The position numbers and the translations under genes are program-made. A stretch of 57,978 bases of DNA from Mesostigma viride (lineage: Eukaryota > Streptophyta > Mesostigmatophyceae > Mesostigmatales > Mesostigmataceae): positions 1 through 57,978 of the forward strand of contig RPFO01002143.1 of the NCBI GenBank assembly GCA_009746045.1, given 5' to 3'. Shown here one piece after another: positions 11,085-23,006 of the stretch. How positions within the stretch are numbered: the first letter of the stretch is position 1; the number at the start of each line of letters is the position of its first letter. The notes below the pieces were generated by a model. It was not told where the DNA came from. It searched no databases and worked only from the letters and a program-made list of their open reading frames with translations.

Positions 11085-13530
11085 CGAGCCACGAGCCATG
11101 AGGTATAGCCATGGCTGACGGCGGAGCTCATAACTTTCACGCTTGAGCACCGAATTCAGCCAGGAATATCACAATCGCTTCGTCTTTCTCAGACGCACAT
11201 GCTGATATGATTTTCCGAAGCTCTTACGCGATATTATGTCGAGCGAACGCAACTCGACGAATCGCAGTTTGGAAGCTGCGATGAGCCAAGCAAATACGCA
11301 TGCAGCTCCGGCTGCAGCTTCGCCTCCCGGCCTCGCAGGCAACCGTGACCCTAGCCAAGCGTTAGTGGTTCACTCGGCTCCCTCCCGGCGGCCTTGCCAT
11401 CGGCATCGCCGGCCGGCCGGCCAGACCCTAAACGCAGCCGCTCATCCTTCCACGCGAACCGCGTTTCAAGCTCCACTCCTTCCATGCTGACGATCACGAC
11501 TGGTATGTACAACAACATTTCTCCGGTAACTGCTCTGCTTTGCATGTTCTTCGGGGACTATACGCCTCGCTTCTTGAGCTGTGCCTCCACCTTCACAGCA
11601 TCCGCCGCCTCCTGGAATATGACGGCACTGATTTTAAACAGAGCCGCGACCTGCTGCTGACGGGCTTTTACCCCCGGCCCGAGCTTCAGCACATGCTTCT
11701 CTGTTCCCTGCTGACGAAGTCTGACGGCGAGATCTGGGCCCCCACCATCTCCGCAGCCACATACCGCTCCATCCTCACGGAAGCCTTCCAGCAGCACGTG
11801 ACCCCCCTTGCCGCAGATGTGGCGGCAATGGGCGGCACGCTGGCTACTGAGCTCCCTCACATTTCCACCACCGCCACCTCCACCTCCACCCTCCTCACCT
11901 CCACCTCCACTGCCACCTCCACCTCCACCGCCGACATCAAAGCCCAGCTCCTCGACATCGACCAGCGTCTCCAGGACACCGCCATCGCAATCGAATGCCT
12001 GCAGAACACCGCCGGCATCACCGCCCAGTCGGTGAAGGATATCGCTGCCCAGCCGGCCTCTGCTGGCCCAGCCGGGCGGCGACCTGCTCAAGCACCTCCC
12101 ACCCAGACCTGGGCGGACCTGCTCAAGCACCACGCCACCTCCACCACCTCCACCATCGCGGCACAGCTTAAGCAACAAGCCCTCGACCTCCGCGAGGAGG
12201 CCGACCGCACCCAGCGCAGCCATATAACGTCATCGTCAAGCACTTCGACCAGCCGGCAGATGAGACCTCGACGACTCTTCTCACAGCATTTCAGCGCGAC
12301 ATTCTTGCCCCCATGCACATTACTTGTGAGCTGCGGCCGGATGTCGGCCGTTCGCCTCCCCCGCACGCGGGGTAAGGCTGGCCCGGCACCCGTGCTCCTC
12401 ACCTTAAAGTACATGGCGGACAAGCTGTTGTTTCTGAAAAACCGCAAGAAGATCTCGAGTCCTGACTCACTTCACGCTGGACGACGACCTGACCCTGGCC
12501 CATGAGCTCTGCAGCAACAACGGCGACACGAGCTATGGCCGACCTACCTCGATCCAGATACGGCAAAGCGCAGGGGGGAAACCGGTATACTGGAGGGGGG
12601 ACGCCATCCACGTCGACCACAAGCCCTCGGGCAGGCACCCCCTGCCACCTCAGCAACCCCAGTCTAGGAAATATAATAGCAGTAGTGTAGATTAGTAAGG
12701 CTCAGCCTACCACGCGGCCCCAGCGCATGTGCGCCCATACTGGCCATGGATGATGCATTGAGAATTTGGCCACGCCATGCCTATAATGGGACCTCCCATG
12801 GATGTTGCATTAAGAATTTAGCCATGCTATCAAGGAGACAACCAGCGCAGGCCAGAAATCGGGAGAATCCGGACCATGGTAGCTCGAGCCTGCCGTTATC
12901 TTGTCCGCGTGTTCGAGTTGTTCAGGATGATGAAGATGAATGGTGATGGAAATGTGTAGCCGTGTGCATTGAAATTATGGCTGGCTTACTGTGTAGAGCG
13001 ACTAGATGACCTAGACGGTGGGGCCGGAAACAGCATGCTTGATCAGGGCGTGTGTTTCGAGCCTAACTGGCCGGGAGTGTCTAGTGGTGAGCACCGCCAT
13101 TAATTGCTGCGATCGCTCTCCCACCATTTATGAGGAAATACCCGCAAATGGAAAACCACTGAAAAGGTCTAGCTAGTCAGCCATTACGTTAGCCATGCCA
13201 TGATTCCAAACGTCCAAGAACTGCACACGGTGCAAAGGCAAAAAGCCGGAGGACAGCACTTTCAAATGCTATGCCTATGCAGAGAGACGCTCTCTGCTGA
13301 GAAGCCATGCCCTAGCTCTTGTATAGCCATGATGATCTTCCTCCCCCATGCCGGGATCCCCTTAGCTGGGTTGAACCCGAGACAGCATGGTGGTGCCGGT
13401 GTCCTTGAGGCACCTAGAGCAAGTGTTGCAGTTACATTCCACTCTTGCAGGAAGTAGCCCAGAATGTATTAAAAGCCATATGCCACTTCTCCGGGATATG
13501 TGCTACATGTACTCCCAACGGAGTTATGTT
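11085..13530 (+). mobile_element. Half-LINE copy encoding only ORF1p, interrupted
   Basis: The 5' UTR (ATGGCTGACGGCGGAGCTCA at about 11110) matches the inverted copy at 22.6-22.8 kb. The ORF1 start is ATG 11236, followed by frames at 11394-11660 and 11540-12505 that together parallel the ORF1 at 21245-22629 (shared APAAASP, DLREEADRTQRS, RLPRTRGKAGP, QSVKDIAAQPASAG). The body reaches 12830. A 435-bp Penelope 3' fragment with duplicated ATGCTAT follows, and the tail resumes at 13266 and ends with the hairpin at 13512-13523. No EN or RT is present. Multiple frameshifts make it inactive. Confidence 0.75.
12831..13265 (-). mobile_element. Penelope-like 3' fragment inserted with 7-bp TSD
   Basis: About 435 bp closely matching 8907-9340. 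It is flanked by ATGCTAT at 12824-12830 and at 13266-13272, and interrupts the tail of the half-LINE. A 5'-truncated insertion with a short target-site duplication fits target-primed reverse transcription. Confidence 0.75.
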
Positions 13531-15600
13531 ACTAATTAGTTAAGGGGACTCGGCGCGGCGAATATTTTCCGCGCCAAAAAAAATCCGCGGTACCCTCCGT
13601 ACCGTGAAAAGTGGGTGCACGGTGCGCGCACCCCTTGCGGAAGTGGCCATGGCGACTGCTTTTAGACGAAACGTGACAAATCTGGCCCGCAGAAAGCAGA
13701 AAAAATGCTCGATTGTTGGAGAAAATTAGTTACTGATTCTAATTTATGGTGGGATGGTTGCGATCTATAATGTCGCGGGCTTTTTTTCTTTGCCATCGGC
13801 ATGGGGGGTCCGGCCTGAATTTCTGTCGGGATGAATAAAGTATAATGGATGCCTGCCGGTGTGATTGTCGATTGTTGCAAGTTTTGATGGTCGTGAGGAA
13901 AGATAGTTTAATGACGTTTCTAAAGCCGTAAAAATTCCCGCTGTTATCTTTACCTTTCCCGTCATTTTGCGGTAAGATAACATTAGGCCTGCGCGATGCG
14001 CGCCCAACCTCTCCATGAAAGGGTGGCCTTTCTTGTGCGCCTGGGCACGAATAGATGCCCGTTATGGTACGTTCTTGTATTAAACGTCTTAATCTAGCGT
14101 TTTCCTGCTTTCTTAGCTCGTTGAGCGTAAGCTTTTTGCCTTCTTTCCGGCCAGATGCTGCCAGGAAGTTGCGGGTCCTGGTGCTGCATCGCTGGATTCC
14201 TGGATGTCTTTTAGCAAGTTCGTCTGTGACGTGGCTGGCTTTCTGCAGCGCGTGGCTCGCAACCTGTCGGGAAGGTGTAATGCTTTTATTTCCATGCTTC
14301 TCTGAAATTTCTTTTAGACAGTTGTGTTCGAGGAAATTCACGCGGTCTCCCTAAGCAGCGGCATCATTTTCCCCAGACACTGACGAGCTGGCACCTGTCT
14401 CCTAAAGAAAGTGGCTCGTGCTTGTTAGAAAGGAGGCAGTGTGCATTTTGCGGACACAATGCTTTGGTGGCACATGCGTCAGGTAGGTTGTTCCAATGGT
14501 CCCTTCACCTTTCCCACTGAGTAAATGATAGCCTTTGTCATGCTAACCAGAGCAGCTAGCCACAGGTTGGCTGGATAAAAAGTCAGCTTATTTTCTCTTC
14601 ATATACTGCGTGTGTGGTCCGCCGCGTGTCCGGCTTGTTGGGCATTTTGGAAGAGGGTTTATAATGTGTTGTTGGGTGGAACAACTTGGTTGTTGGCACA
14701 AAATCACACATTATTAGCCTGAGATAGGCATTACATATGCTGCTCAGGCGTGTCGTCCTACCAGCCTTGTTGTTAAGGGTAGACTCACAAGGTTGGCTGT
14801 GCCGATGGAGGGGTGGGGCGTATGACGCTCCGGACATCCTCCCCACACTCCGTGATCAAAGTGGGCATGTTTTTGGGTGTCTAGGGTAGCAAAACAGATG
14901 TCATTTTGGCTCGATCAGCACTAGCTCAATTCTCTTTTAGCGTCTATACCCAGGTGGCATCACAGGAAAATCAATTTAACTTGAGCTACGCTTGTCAGAA
15001 TGAGCTCAAACTTTGGGGTTGTGTTTCCCCCCACTCAGTGGAATTTCGCATGTATGGATGACCCCATTCGATGTGTTGATGATTTGATTTATTTTTTTTG
15101 GCTAAAAAAAGTACCCATTTTGCGGGTAAATTAATAACTCAAACAAATGTGATTATTTTGACCATGAATAGCCCAGATTTTTTAGAAGTGGGGGAACTTT
15201 GCAGGAATGTATGGGCAGGTCATTTGGATAAGTGGTTTGTCTTGGGCAAAATATCTCATAAATAGCGTCTTTTTCTATTTTTAGCTCGCCACCGGTGCGT
15301 GGTTGGGGGTAGTACCCCCAACAAGTGGTGGCATGAATGTCCAAACATCATATTTATGGTACTCAATCATCACTAGATGGTTCCCAAGTGCATTGGAACT
15401 GATATTCATTAAAGTCAGTTTTTCAGGCTTTTGGACATGCGAGTCCCCTAAATGAATTGATTAATCAATTAATTAATTGCATGTTTAAGGCCAAACTTTT
15501 GTGTAATTATTTTTCTAATGAGATTAGCATAGTACTTCGTGGCATGCCTATGCGCATGACACACAAGTACTTCCAATTACTTCCTTACTTCCGCACCGAC
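13531..15600. other. AT-richer stretch without a recognised gene
   Basis: Composition falls clearly toward A+T compared with the flanking retroelements. Apart from one 200-codon minus-strand open frame (listed separately), I see only short frames without motifs. There are (TTAA)n patches near 15470. It may be unique host sequence or an old decayed element. Confidence 0.4.
13739..14341 (-). CDS. Hypothetical 200-residue open frame
   Basis: The open frame starts MNFLEHNCLKEISEKHGN and has a basic, helical central part (SGRKEGKKLTLNELRKQENA). The C-terminal half is Arg/Pro/Ser-rich and looks less protein-like. I recognise no family, signal peptide or membrane segment. No neighbouring gene suggests a role, and the surrounding DNA is repeat-rich, so it may be a chance frame or part of an old element. 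Confidence 0.2.
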   Translation of the reverse strand: MNFLEHNCLKEISEKHGNKSITPSRQVASHALQKASHVTDELAKRHPGIQRCSTRTRNFLAASGRKEGKKLTLNELRKQENARLRRLIQERTITGIYSCPGAQERPPFHGEVGRASRRPNVILPQNDGKGKDNSGNFYGFRNVIKLSFLTTIKTCNNRQSHRQASIILYSSRQKFRPDPPCRWQRKKARDIIDRNHPTIN

Positions 15601-15888
15601 GCTTAGGGTTTCTAGTACACCCACAGTAGATGCCAGACTCTCTAGGTAGTGAGTAGTGTTGATAGCATCGCTGCGGCTTGCTAGCGAGTTTACGGTGTGG
15701 CGAGCTATGGATGCCGAGAATGCTCATAACTTTTACATCCGGGCATGAAATTTGGTCGGGTAAATTGCAGTAGAAGCGTCTTTTGATGACGAACACGATG
15801 ATATAATTTTCAGCCGCCATCGCCCAAGATTTAGCGCAATATCATAAAACGCAGCGCAGGCAGGGATCGTATTTTCCGGAAAGTAGCC

Positions 15889-17228
15889 ATGGCGGAATCA
15901 CCTTCAGCCGCCTCCCACTCCCCCGCCGATGGGGGGGATTCAGCGCCTCATACCATCACGCAACTAGTCGATGCTGTGGACACCATTGCGACCCAGCCAT
16001 CGTCTGCTGATGCCGCCATTAACGTTTCGTCTAAGCGGCATTGCCCCGGCCCCGTCGACGAGATGGACAGCCAGATCCCTCCGCCAGCGGCTCCTGTTTC
16101 CAGCGAGGTTTCCCGTGAGACCGACCCCCTTGACGACGACGACGACGACGCCATCGCCGACGCTACGTTTGACCCAGCGGACTTCCTGCCTGGCGGGACT
16201 GTCGCCGAGCACCGGTTCTTTTCGCTTACCGCCGAGCAGGCGCAGGCTATCCTGCTCCTCCTGCACGCCAAAGGCCATGAGCTACATTTTCCCAGCACGT
16301 CTAGCGAGACTTCGGTGGACGACGTTCACCATCTGGAGCTGCCACAGCTTCGTCTTTCTGTTTTTCTGAGCTACGCGAAGGCCCCTTGCCTCCGGGCACT
16401 TTTTGCCGCTTTCGAGGATGCCGATGGCACCGCCAATACCCCCATTGCTTCCCCGGACGCAACCCTGCGCCAGCTCAACCAGAAAGTCGACGACATGGCC
16501 GCTCAACTCGGCGCCCTATCCACTGCTATCCGCCAAGACACTGCTGAGCTCCAATCAAGCATTGCCGAGGTCAAGGCCGCCATGACTACCCCGCCCCAGC
16601 AAGCCGCCCCTGCACCCACCAGCTACGCTAACATGGTGAAACAGACCGACATTGCCAACCTGATGGAGGATGCCGCACGCAGGGGGGCTGCAGCCCACAA
16701 GACTGCTGTGGAGGAGGACCAGCGGTCACGCAGTATAGTGGTTCGATATTTCCAGGTCGCGCCACAGCCAGAAACGGACCTGATGCTAGCGCAACGCCTG
16801 TACCAGAACCTCATCGTGGGCCGGCTGCAGCTGGGCAACGAGCGCATCCGCATCGAGTCGGCAGCTTGGATGGCGGGCCAGCCTGGCCCCATCCGGGTGA
16901 CCTTCGCGAATGTGGCCAGCAAGGTGAAGGTACTCCAGGCCCGCAAGCTCCTAGGCGGGAGAAACGCGCCGAGCCTCGACGACCTCCTCTCACCGGCCCA
17001 GCTAGTCATCAAGAACGGTCTGCTGGGCAGCGACGTGGCGATCAAGGCCAGAATGAGGGCCAGAAGGTCTACGTCCGCCTCGTCCACGACACCCCCGTGC
17101 TGTTCATCAACGGCCAGCGCACGGAGGCGCAGGCTCCTAACAAGCGGCACAAGTCGGGCCGTACCAGGCCCGCCCCAGCTGCGTCATCATCGTCTACGCA
17201 CGTCCCGGGTATGGATGGCGCCCGGTAA
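15889..17228 (+). CDS. LINE A ORF1 protein (L1 ORF1p-like RNA-binding)
   Basis: ATG at 15889 opens a long frame: a Ser/Pro/Asp-rich N-terminus with a poly-Asp run (about residues 80-88), a middle segment QLNQKVDDMAAQLGALSTAI that looks like a coiled coil, then SYANMVKQTD. Next comes an RRM-like part (SIVVRYFQVAP, then PIRVTFANVASKVKVLQARK) and a C-terminal domain (PAQLVIKNG, KVYVRLVHDTPVLFINGQ). This order mirrors L1 ORF1p, a trimeric RNA-binding chaperone of the retrotransposon RNP. A frame change at about 17050 splits the last ~60 residues; the shifted frame ends at 17228, while the unshifted one runs on to 17406 without sense. Confidence 0.7.
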
Positions 17229-17263
17229 GGGCACACCCTCGCGGCCTCGCGGTACAATAGGCT

Positions 17264-20200
17264 TTGGGCACAGCCTTTATAAACAAGCCCCTTTCCATCC
17301 TCATGTCGCACCGTGCGAGCATGATCAGGATGCAAGGTCGCCAGGCACGCCACGGTCAACCTTCCCGCCAATTTACCAGCCTTACACGCCTCCTAGCCCG
17401 CCTTGAGCGGGATGAGGCCCAGTCGACACGCCGGCGACCCCAGCCAGGACGGAGACGACGCATATCCGTCCTGAAAGAAAGCCTCCATGCGTTGACAAGC
17501 ATTAACCCCAATCGCCACCCTCCCCCTCCCCCCCCCCCACCCCCACCCCCACCTCCAGCACTACCCTTCTCCACCCCCACCCCCACCCCCACCCCCCCGC
17601 TAATAGGGCAACGGCCCATTCTTGGCATTGCAAGTTTTAACGTGCGCACCCTCCCTGCAGATCCTTCTACGAGCGGCGGCACCCCAGCACGCCAACGCGT
17701 CGACGAGCTGATCGCCCTGTGCGCCGACAACAAGATCGCTGTTCTTGGAGTCCAGGAGCACCGACGCACCGTTGACCCTCAGCACGCGGTCAACGGTCTG
17801 CTGGTCGACGACCTGCGTGCAGGCTGGCGGTTCCACTATGGTGGCGGCGACGCGCCGGGCCAAGGTGGTGTGGGCCTCTTGTGCTCGCCGGCAGCATCAG
17901 AGCAGCTCCAGTCCATCGTGCTGCGGTCCCCGCGTGTGCTAGTGGCCACTTTTTCGGCCACTGAGGGCCATTCACACCACACGCTAACCGTTATCGTGGG
18001 ATATGCACCACATGCGGGTCGAGCTCAGGCGGAACGTCAGGCCTTCTTCGACGCTCTCAAGGAGGAGGAGGCCAACATCCCAGCTCGGCACTTCCTGGTT
18101 ATGCTGCTCGACGCCAACGCCACGCTGCCAGTTGGCACTGGGGGCGCTCAGTATTCCCCAACCAACACGACAGCCAACGGTAACACGCCTTTATTTGCGA
18201 ATCTGCTGGCAGAATCTGCGCTGGTTGCATGCAATGCTTCTTTCGCACGCCCCGCTGAGCAGCTGGCCACCTTTTTTGGGCCGTCGGATCGGGTGGTGTG
18301 CCTTGATTATGTCTGCGTACGTCGGGCTCAGCGCCCCTCAGTTGTCGATGCTCGCGTCCTGCAAGATTCTGTCAGCACAGTGGAATCTGATCATCGTCTC
18401 GTGCTCGCTCGCATCAGATTGCGGTTTCCTGGGTGAAACCGTCGCGACAGCTGGCACCTCAGCCAGATCTGAAAGTGCTCCGGATTGTGCTGAAGGATGC
18501 CGACAAGATGTCAGCAGCAGAGCAGGCCGCTATGTCGCACAGGGATGATTTCCTGGCCGTATTCGACGCCGGGGGCAGCCGACAGCAGTTACACGCCATT
18601 CCGCCGCCGGGGATATTTCAGTGATCCTCCGTGGTGTCGCCGCCAAGTATCGCCTGGCTGCCCGCACCCTCCCCACCTTGCCTCCGCGTCGGCAGCTTGC
18701 TGTCCACCGTCACGCACCGACAGTGGTCGCCGCCAGGCAGATGCTCCGCCGCAACAGAGATCCGATCGCCAAACCTGGGCTGCAAGCAGCTCTGAGGGCC
18801 GCCTACGAGCAGGCTGAGAAGGCAGATGCTCAGCAGATGGTCAAGGACCTGCGCAGCTGCCAGCAGAAGCACGACGGCAAGGGGGCCTGGTTCTGGTACA
18901 AGCGCCTCGGGCACCCGGACGGCCTCGGCCGGCCCCACCGCCACGACGTCCCCGGCGCCCCAGCCAAGCGGCTTCGTACCTGGGCCACGGCCACGGCCGA
19001 GGTCGTGGGGACAGCTGCGCCGCCCCCACCCCTGCTCCCAGCCGCCGCCGCCCGCCCGGCCGCCCTGGCCGGCCCCGCTGGGCCCCCTGCCCCGCCTAGG
19101 TCAGCGGCGGACTACCTAGTCCCCCCGCTGGTCGGCCCACTTGGCGACCCGTCTGACATGCCTCCTTTCACCTCTCGCGAGGTCACGGAGGCGGTCCAGC
19201 GCCTGCGTTATGACGCAGCCACCGGCTCTGACGAGATTCCGGCCGCAGTTGTAAAACTTGCAGCCGAATTCGAGGACACAGGTGTTATGCTGCTCTTCCG
19301 GGACATCTGCAACCGCCTTCTGCTGTCGTCGCAACCACCTCCAGCGGCCTGGCAACACAGTTTTCGCACGATGCTGTACAAGAACAAGGGGTCGCCTGCC
19401 GACCCCGGCAACTACAGAGGGGTGTGCATTCAAAGTGCCCCCCTCAAGCTTCTTATGCGGCTCATCCTGAACCGCCTGCGCACGGCCCTGGACGGTCACC
19501 TCAGCGAGACTCAGCACGGCTTCCGTTCAGGTCGCAACACAGTACAGGCGCTCTTCGCTACTCGCCGCCTGGTGGAGGAACTGCAACGCCTTCAGCCTGG
19601 TGAGTCCCCTTTGCACCTTGTGCTGGTGGACTTCATCAAAGCCTTCGATTCGGTTTTCTGGCCTGCGCTTTGGGACATCCTCGAGTTGTTCCGGATCCCC
19701 CGCCCCCTGATTGCTGTCATCCGCAACCTGTATGAAGGGTCCACCACTTCGGTGCGCACTTCTTACGGGACCACGCCCCCATGCCCTTTACAGAAGGGTG
19801 TGTGGCAGGGCTGCGTGCTGTCGCCCTACCTGTTCATTATTGTTGTCGAATACGTAATGATTCAGGCGCGCAAGCGATTTGCCCGCATCGTGGGCAGGGA
19901 ACCAGGAGTGCAGGTTGCTAACAAATTCTGGCATGGCGGTGCGGACACGGAGATTCGGCTAGCAGACATCATTTACGCAGACGACACCACCCTCTTCGAG
20001 GACACTGAGCACGTGCAGACATGGCTTGACTGCCTGGCTCTCGAGGCCCGTGCAGTGGGGCTTGAGGTCAGCAAGAAGACAGAGGCCCTGGCGGTTGGGC
20101 TCACCAACCCAGCGCCGCCCCTCTATCTCCTAGACGGCTCTCGAGTCCTGTATCGGGACCGCGTTAAGCTGCTGGGCAGCCTGCTCCCCAGCTGCGAGGC

Positions 20201-20807
20201 TGATGTGGACCATCGCATCTCCCTCGCCTGGCACGCTTTACGTCAGTACCGGGCCCTGTGGCGCAAGCCCCTGGGCAAGATCGAGAAACAGGACCTGTTC
20301 AAGGTCCTCGTCCTTCCTGTTCTCACGTATGGCGCCGAGACGTGGACCCTCACCGCCGACCTGGCCCGCAAGCTGGACGGCGCGGTCACCAGCATGCTGC
20401 GTTCCATTTTCAGAGTAGGATATGCTGCTCATGTCCGCAATGAGGACCTGTACCAGGGCATGCCCTATATCACCAGCACCATTAAGCAACGCCGCCTGCA
20501 GCTAGTAGGGCACCTAGCTCGCACCAACCAGGTAGACACCTCACGTGGCCCCCCCGCAGGACTGCGACCAGCCCAGCCTGGCCGGCACCTCCTGACGTGG
20601 GCTGGGCCCAGTGATGTTAGACGCCGCAAGGCCCGCACCTTCAAAGAACAGCTAGTAGAGGACATGGGGGGCCTAGGCCTCTCCGTGATTTGGAAGAAGA
20701 TGATGGACAAGGCCAAGTGGGCCCAGGTCATAGAGGACAACGAGCCCCCCCCAGTGGGGAAGCGCCCGCGTGTGCAATCCCGCGGGAGGCACGCTAGATT
20801 GAATTGA
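17264..20807 (+). pseudogene. LINE A ORF2: AP-endonuclease and reverse transcriptase, frameshifted
   Basis: The endonuclease lies in one frame to 18436, with every catalytic block present: SFNVRTL, GVQEHRR, GGVGLL, LMLLDANATL and VESDHRLVLARI. A short second frame (18433-18624, DLKVLRIVLKDADKMS) links to the RT frame 18621-20807. RT blocks include LYKNKGSPADPGNYRG, QHGFRSGRNT, LVDFIKAFDSVFW (motif A Asp), GVWQGCVLSPYLF and LADIIYADDTTLF (YADD). The thumb-connection VLVLPVLTYGAETWTLT and a C-terminal PPPVGKRPR basic tail follow. A poly-Pro stretch from (CCCCCA)n sits before the endonuclease. Two frameshifts near 18430 and 18620 make this copy inactive unless they are sequence errors. Confidence 0.85.
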
Positions 20808-22790
20808 ATTGAATTGAATTGTAACATAACTCCGTTGGGAGTATATGTAGCACATAGCCCTTGAGAGGGGGCATATGGCCTATCATACATCCTAAGCTAC
20901 TTCCTGCAAGGGTGGGGATGTAAAGGACCCTTGCTCTAGGTGCACCAGGGCACTTGCATCCCCATGATCTTCAAGCTATGCCCAGCGAAGGGGGAGCCTG
21001 TCATGGGGGGGAAGATCAGCATAGCTATACAAAGGCTAGGGCATGGCGTCTCAGCAGAGAGTTACTCCCTGCATGGGCACAACATAGCTAAATAAAGCTA
21101 GGCATCATCTGGAGTGTGGCACATCATAGGCACACATGTACATGATTAAATAAAGCGTGTGGCTTAGCTAGGATAGTGCCTCTAGGAGGCGTACATGTAC
21201 ATGGCCACGGTCTATCTATTCTACACTACTACTGCTGTATTCCCCTAAGCTGGGGCGTCTGGAGTCGTTGGGGCCGCGGGGGTCGCCTGCCAGGGCTTGT
21301 GGCCGACGTAGATGGCCGCCCCCTTCCAGTACACCGGCTGCCCCGCCTTGGTCTGCCGGAGCTGGAGGTAGGTGGGCCATAGCTCCCGTCGCCGTTGTTG
21401 CTGCGCCAGGGTCAAGTCGTCGTCAAGGGTGAGGAGAGTCTTCTCGAGCCGCTTGCGGCGTCGGAGAAAAGAAATCTTGTCCGCCGGGGTCTTAAAGGTG
21501 AGAAGGAGCGGGGGCGGCCCTGCCTTACCCCGCGCGCGGGGAAGGCGGTGGGCGACCAGGTCGATCTCACCAGTAAGGCCCATGCGACTAAGAATTTCTC
21601 TCTCAAACGCACGTGCAAGCTTCTCGGAATTCTCACCTTCCTCCATGTCGAGGTTCTTGACAATGACGTTAAGGCTGCGCTTGGCAAGCTCGGCCTCCTC
21701 GCGGAGGTCAAGCGTCTGCCGCTGGAGCTGGGCTGCGACGGCGGAGGTGGTGGAGGTGGTGTGCTGCTTAAGCATGTCCGCCCAGGTCGTGATGGGAGGA
21801 GCATCGCCGGCCAGGCCAGCAGAGGCTGGCTTGGCGGCAATGTCCTTCACCGCCTGGGCGGTGAGGCCCGCGGTGTTCTGCAGGACCTCGATAGCGATGG
21901 CATTATCCTTAAGACGTTGGTCAATGTCGCGGAGCTGGGCGGTGATGGAGTCGGTGGAGGCGGAGGGGGGGGGGTGGAGGCGAGGAGGGTGGCGGTGGCG
22001 GTGGGGATGGTGGGGAGCTCAGCAGCCAGCGTGCGACCCACAGCTGCCACATCTGCAGCTAGGGGCGTCACGTGCTGTGAGATGGTTTCTTGGAGGTGGA
22101 GGAGGAAGGTGGATTCGGTCAAGGGGGAGGGGGTCCAGAGGTCCGTGACAGAGCGGTCAAGGATGGAAAAGAGGGCGGCGAGCTGAAGACGGGGGCGAGA
22201 CCAGCGGGCCAGGTTCTCAGGTCGGTGAGTAAACCGGCCGTCAGGTCCAGGGCGGAGGCGGTAATGGCTGTGAAGGCGCTGGCACAGGTCGAAAATGGAG
22301 GCGTATGACCCATAAAACACGAGCTCCAGTATCTTGATGGGTGGCATGTCGAAAAAGCCGGGTCTGGCACCGTCGAAGGTGGAAAATAACCCGTCAACGT
22401 CAAAGTCGCGCTCAGACCAGCTTGGTTCGGTTGGGCGGCTGCGTTTTGGCTCGGGCGAGGCTGAGGGCGAGGCAGGAAGCCCGGGAGGGTGCTGGGCGAC
22501 AACCAGTGCGCGACTAGGGTCACCACCGCCTTCCGGCCCTGATGGCGAAGCTGCAGCCGGAGCTGCAGACGTATTTTCATTGCCGAGCGCAGCCGTCAGG
22601 CTGCGTTGCGTCGATGGGCGTTTGCTCATCGTATATTGCGTAATAGCGTCGGAAAATTATATCAGCATGTGCGTCGTAGAAAGACGCGTCGATTGTGATA
22701 TTCACGGCTAAATTCGGTGCTCAAACGTGAAAGTTATGAGCTCCGCCGTCAGCCATGGCTACCTCGTGGCTCGTGGCTCGTGGCGAAGGG
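20800..22790 (-). mobile_element. Half-LINE nested in LINE A with 11-bp TSD
   Basis: A 1991-bp insert on the minus strand, flanked by GCACGCTAGAT at 20789-20799 and 22791-22801. The 5' UTR is at 22630-22790 (ATGGCTGACGGCGGAGCTCA in reverse), one ORF1 at 22629-21245, then a ~420-bp 3' tail ending in hairpin CTCCCAACGGAG (20830-20841) and a (CAATT)n tail. There is no EN or RT. It matches the copies at 10030-10930 and 11085-13530. The gene plan is that of HAL1 elements of mammals, which keep only ORF1; the homology to HAL1 itself is by analogy only. Confidence 0.85.
21245..22629 (-). pseudogene. Half-LINE ORF1: L1 ORF1p-like protein
   Basis: It starts at ATG 22629 (MSKRPSTQRSLTAALGNE). The first frame runs to 21847; the second (to 21245) holds AVKDIAAKPASAGLAGD, LDLREEAELAKRS, NVIVKNLDMEEGEN, LVAHRLPRARGKAGPPP, LLTFKTPADKISFLRRRK, LWPTYLQLRQT and VYWKGAAIYV. 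This is the RRM-plus-C-terminal-domain plan of L1 ORF1p, but a different lineage from the ORF1 of LINE A. The frame change falls at a G-run near 21965. The protein would supply RNA-binding activity for its own RNA while borrowing RT in trans (inference). Confidence 0.7.
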
Positions 22791-22969
22791 GCACGCTAGA
22801 TAGCTCGGGCACGCTAGATAGCTCCCCCTAGGGCAGCGTGCGGCTGCCTAGATAGATGTTGTAGTTAGAATGTTGTTAGATAGATGTAGTATGTAGCCAA
22901 TGTAGATCGATTAGACCGGTAGGAATGTGTGCACCCATCCATCCATCCATCGGGGTTAATGCTCCGTGA

Positions 22970-22983
22970 CTCCCCAACGGGAG
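22970..22983 (+). other. 3'-terminal hairpin of LINE A
   Basis: CTCCC-CAAC-GGGAG: a 5-bp stem with a CAAC loop, directly before the (TAAT)n tail. The same structure occurs at 23225-23238 (LINE A fragment), 8844-8855 (LINE B), 13512-13523 and 20830-20841 (half-LINE, latter inverted) and 23345-23356 (LINE B, inverted). Variants with altered loops lie at 6137-6148 and 33270-33281. It is a plausible RT recognition site. Confidence 0.7.
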
Positions 22984-23006
22984 CACGAGTCTAATTAATT
23001 AATTAA

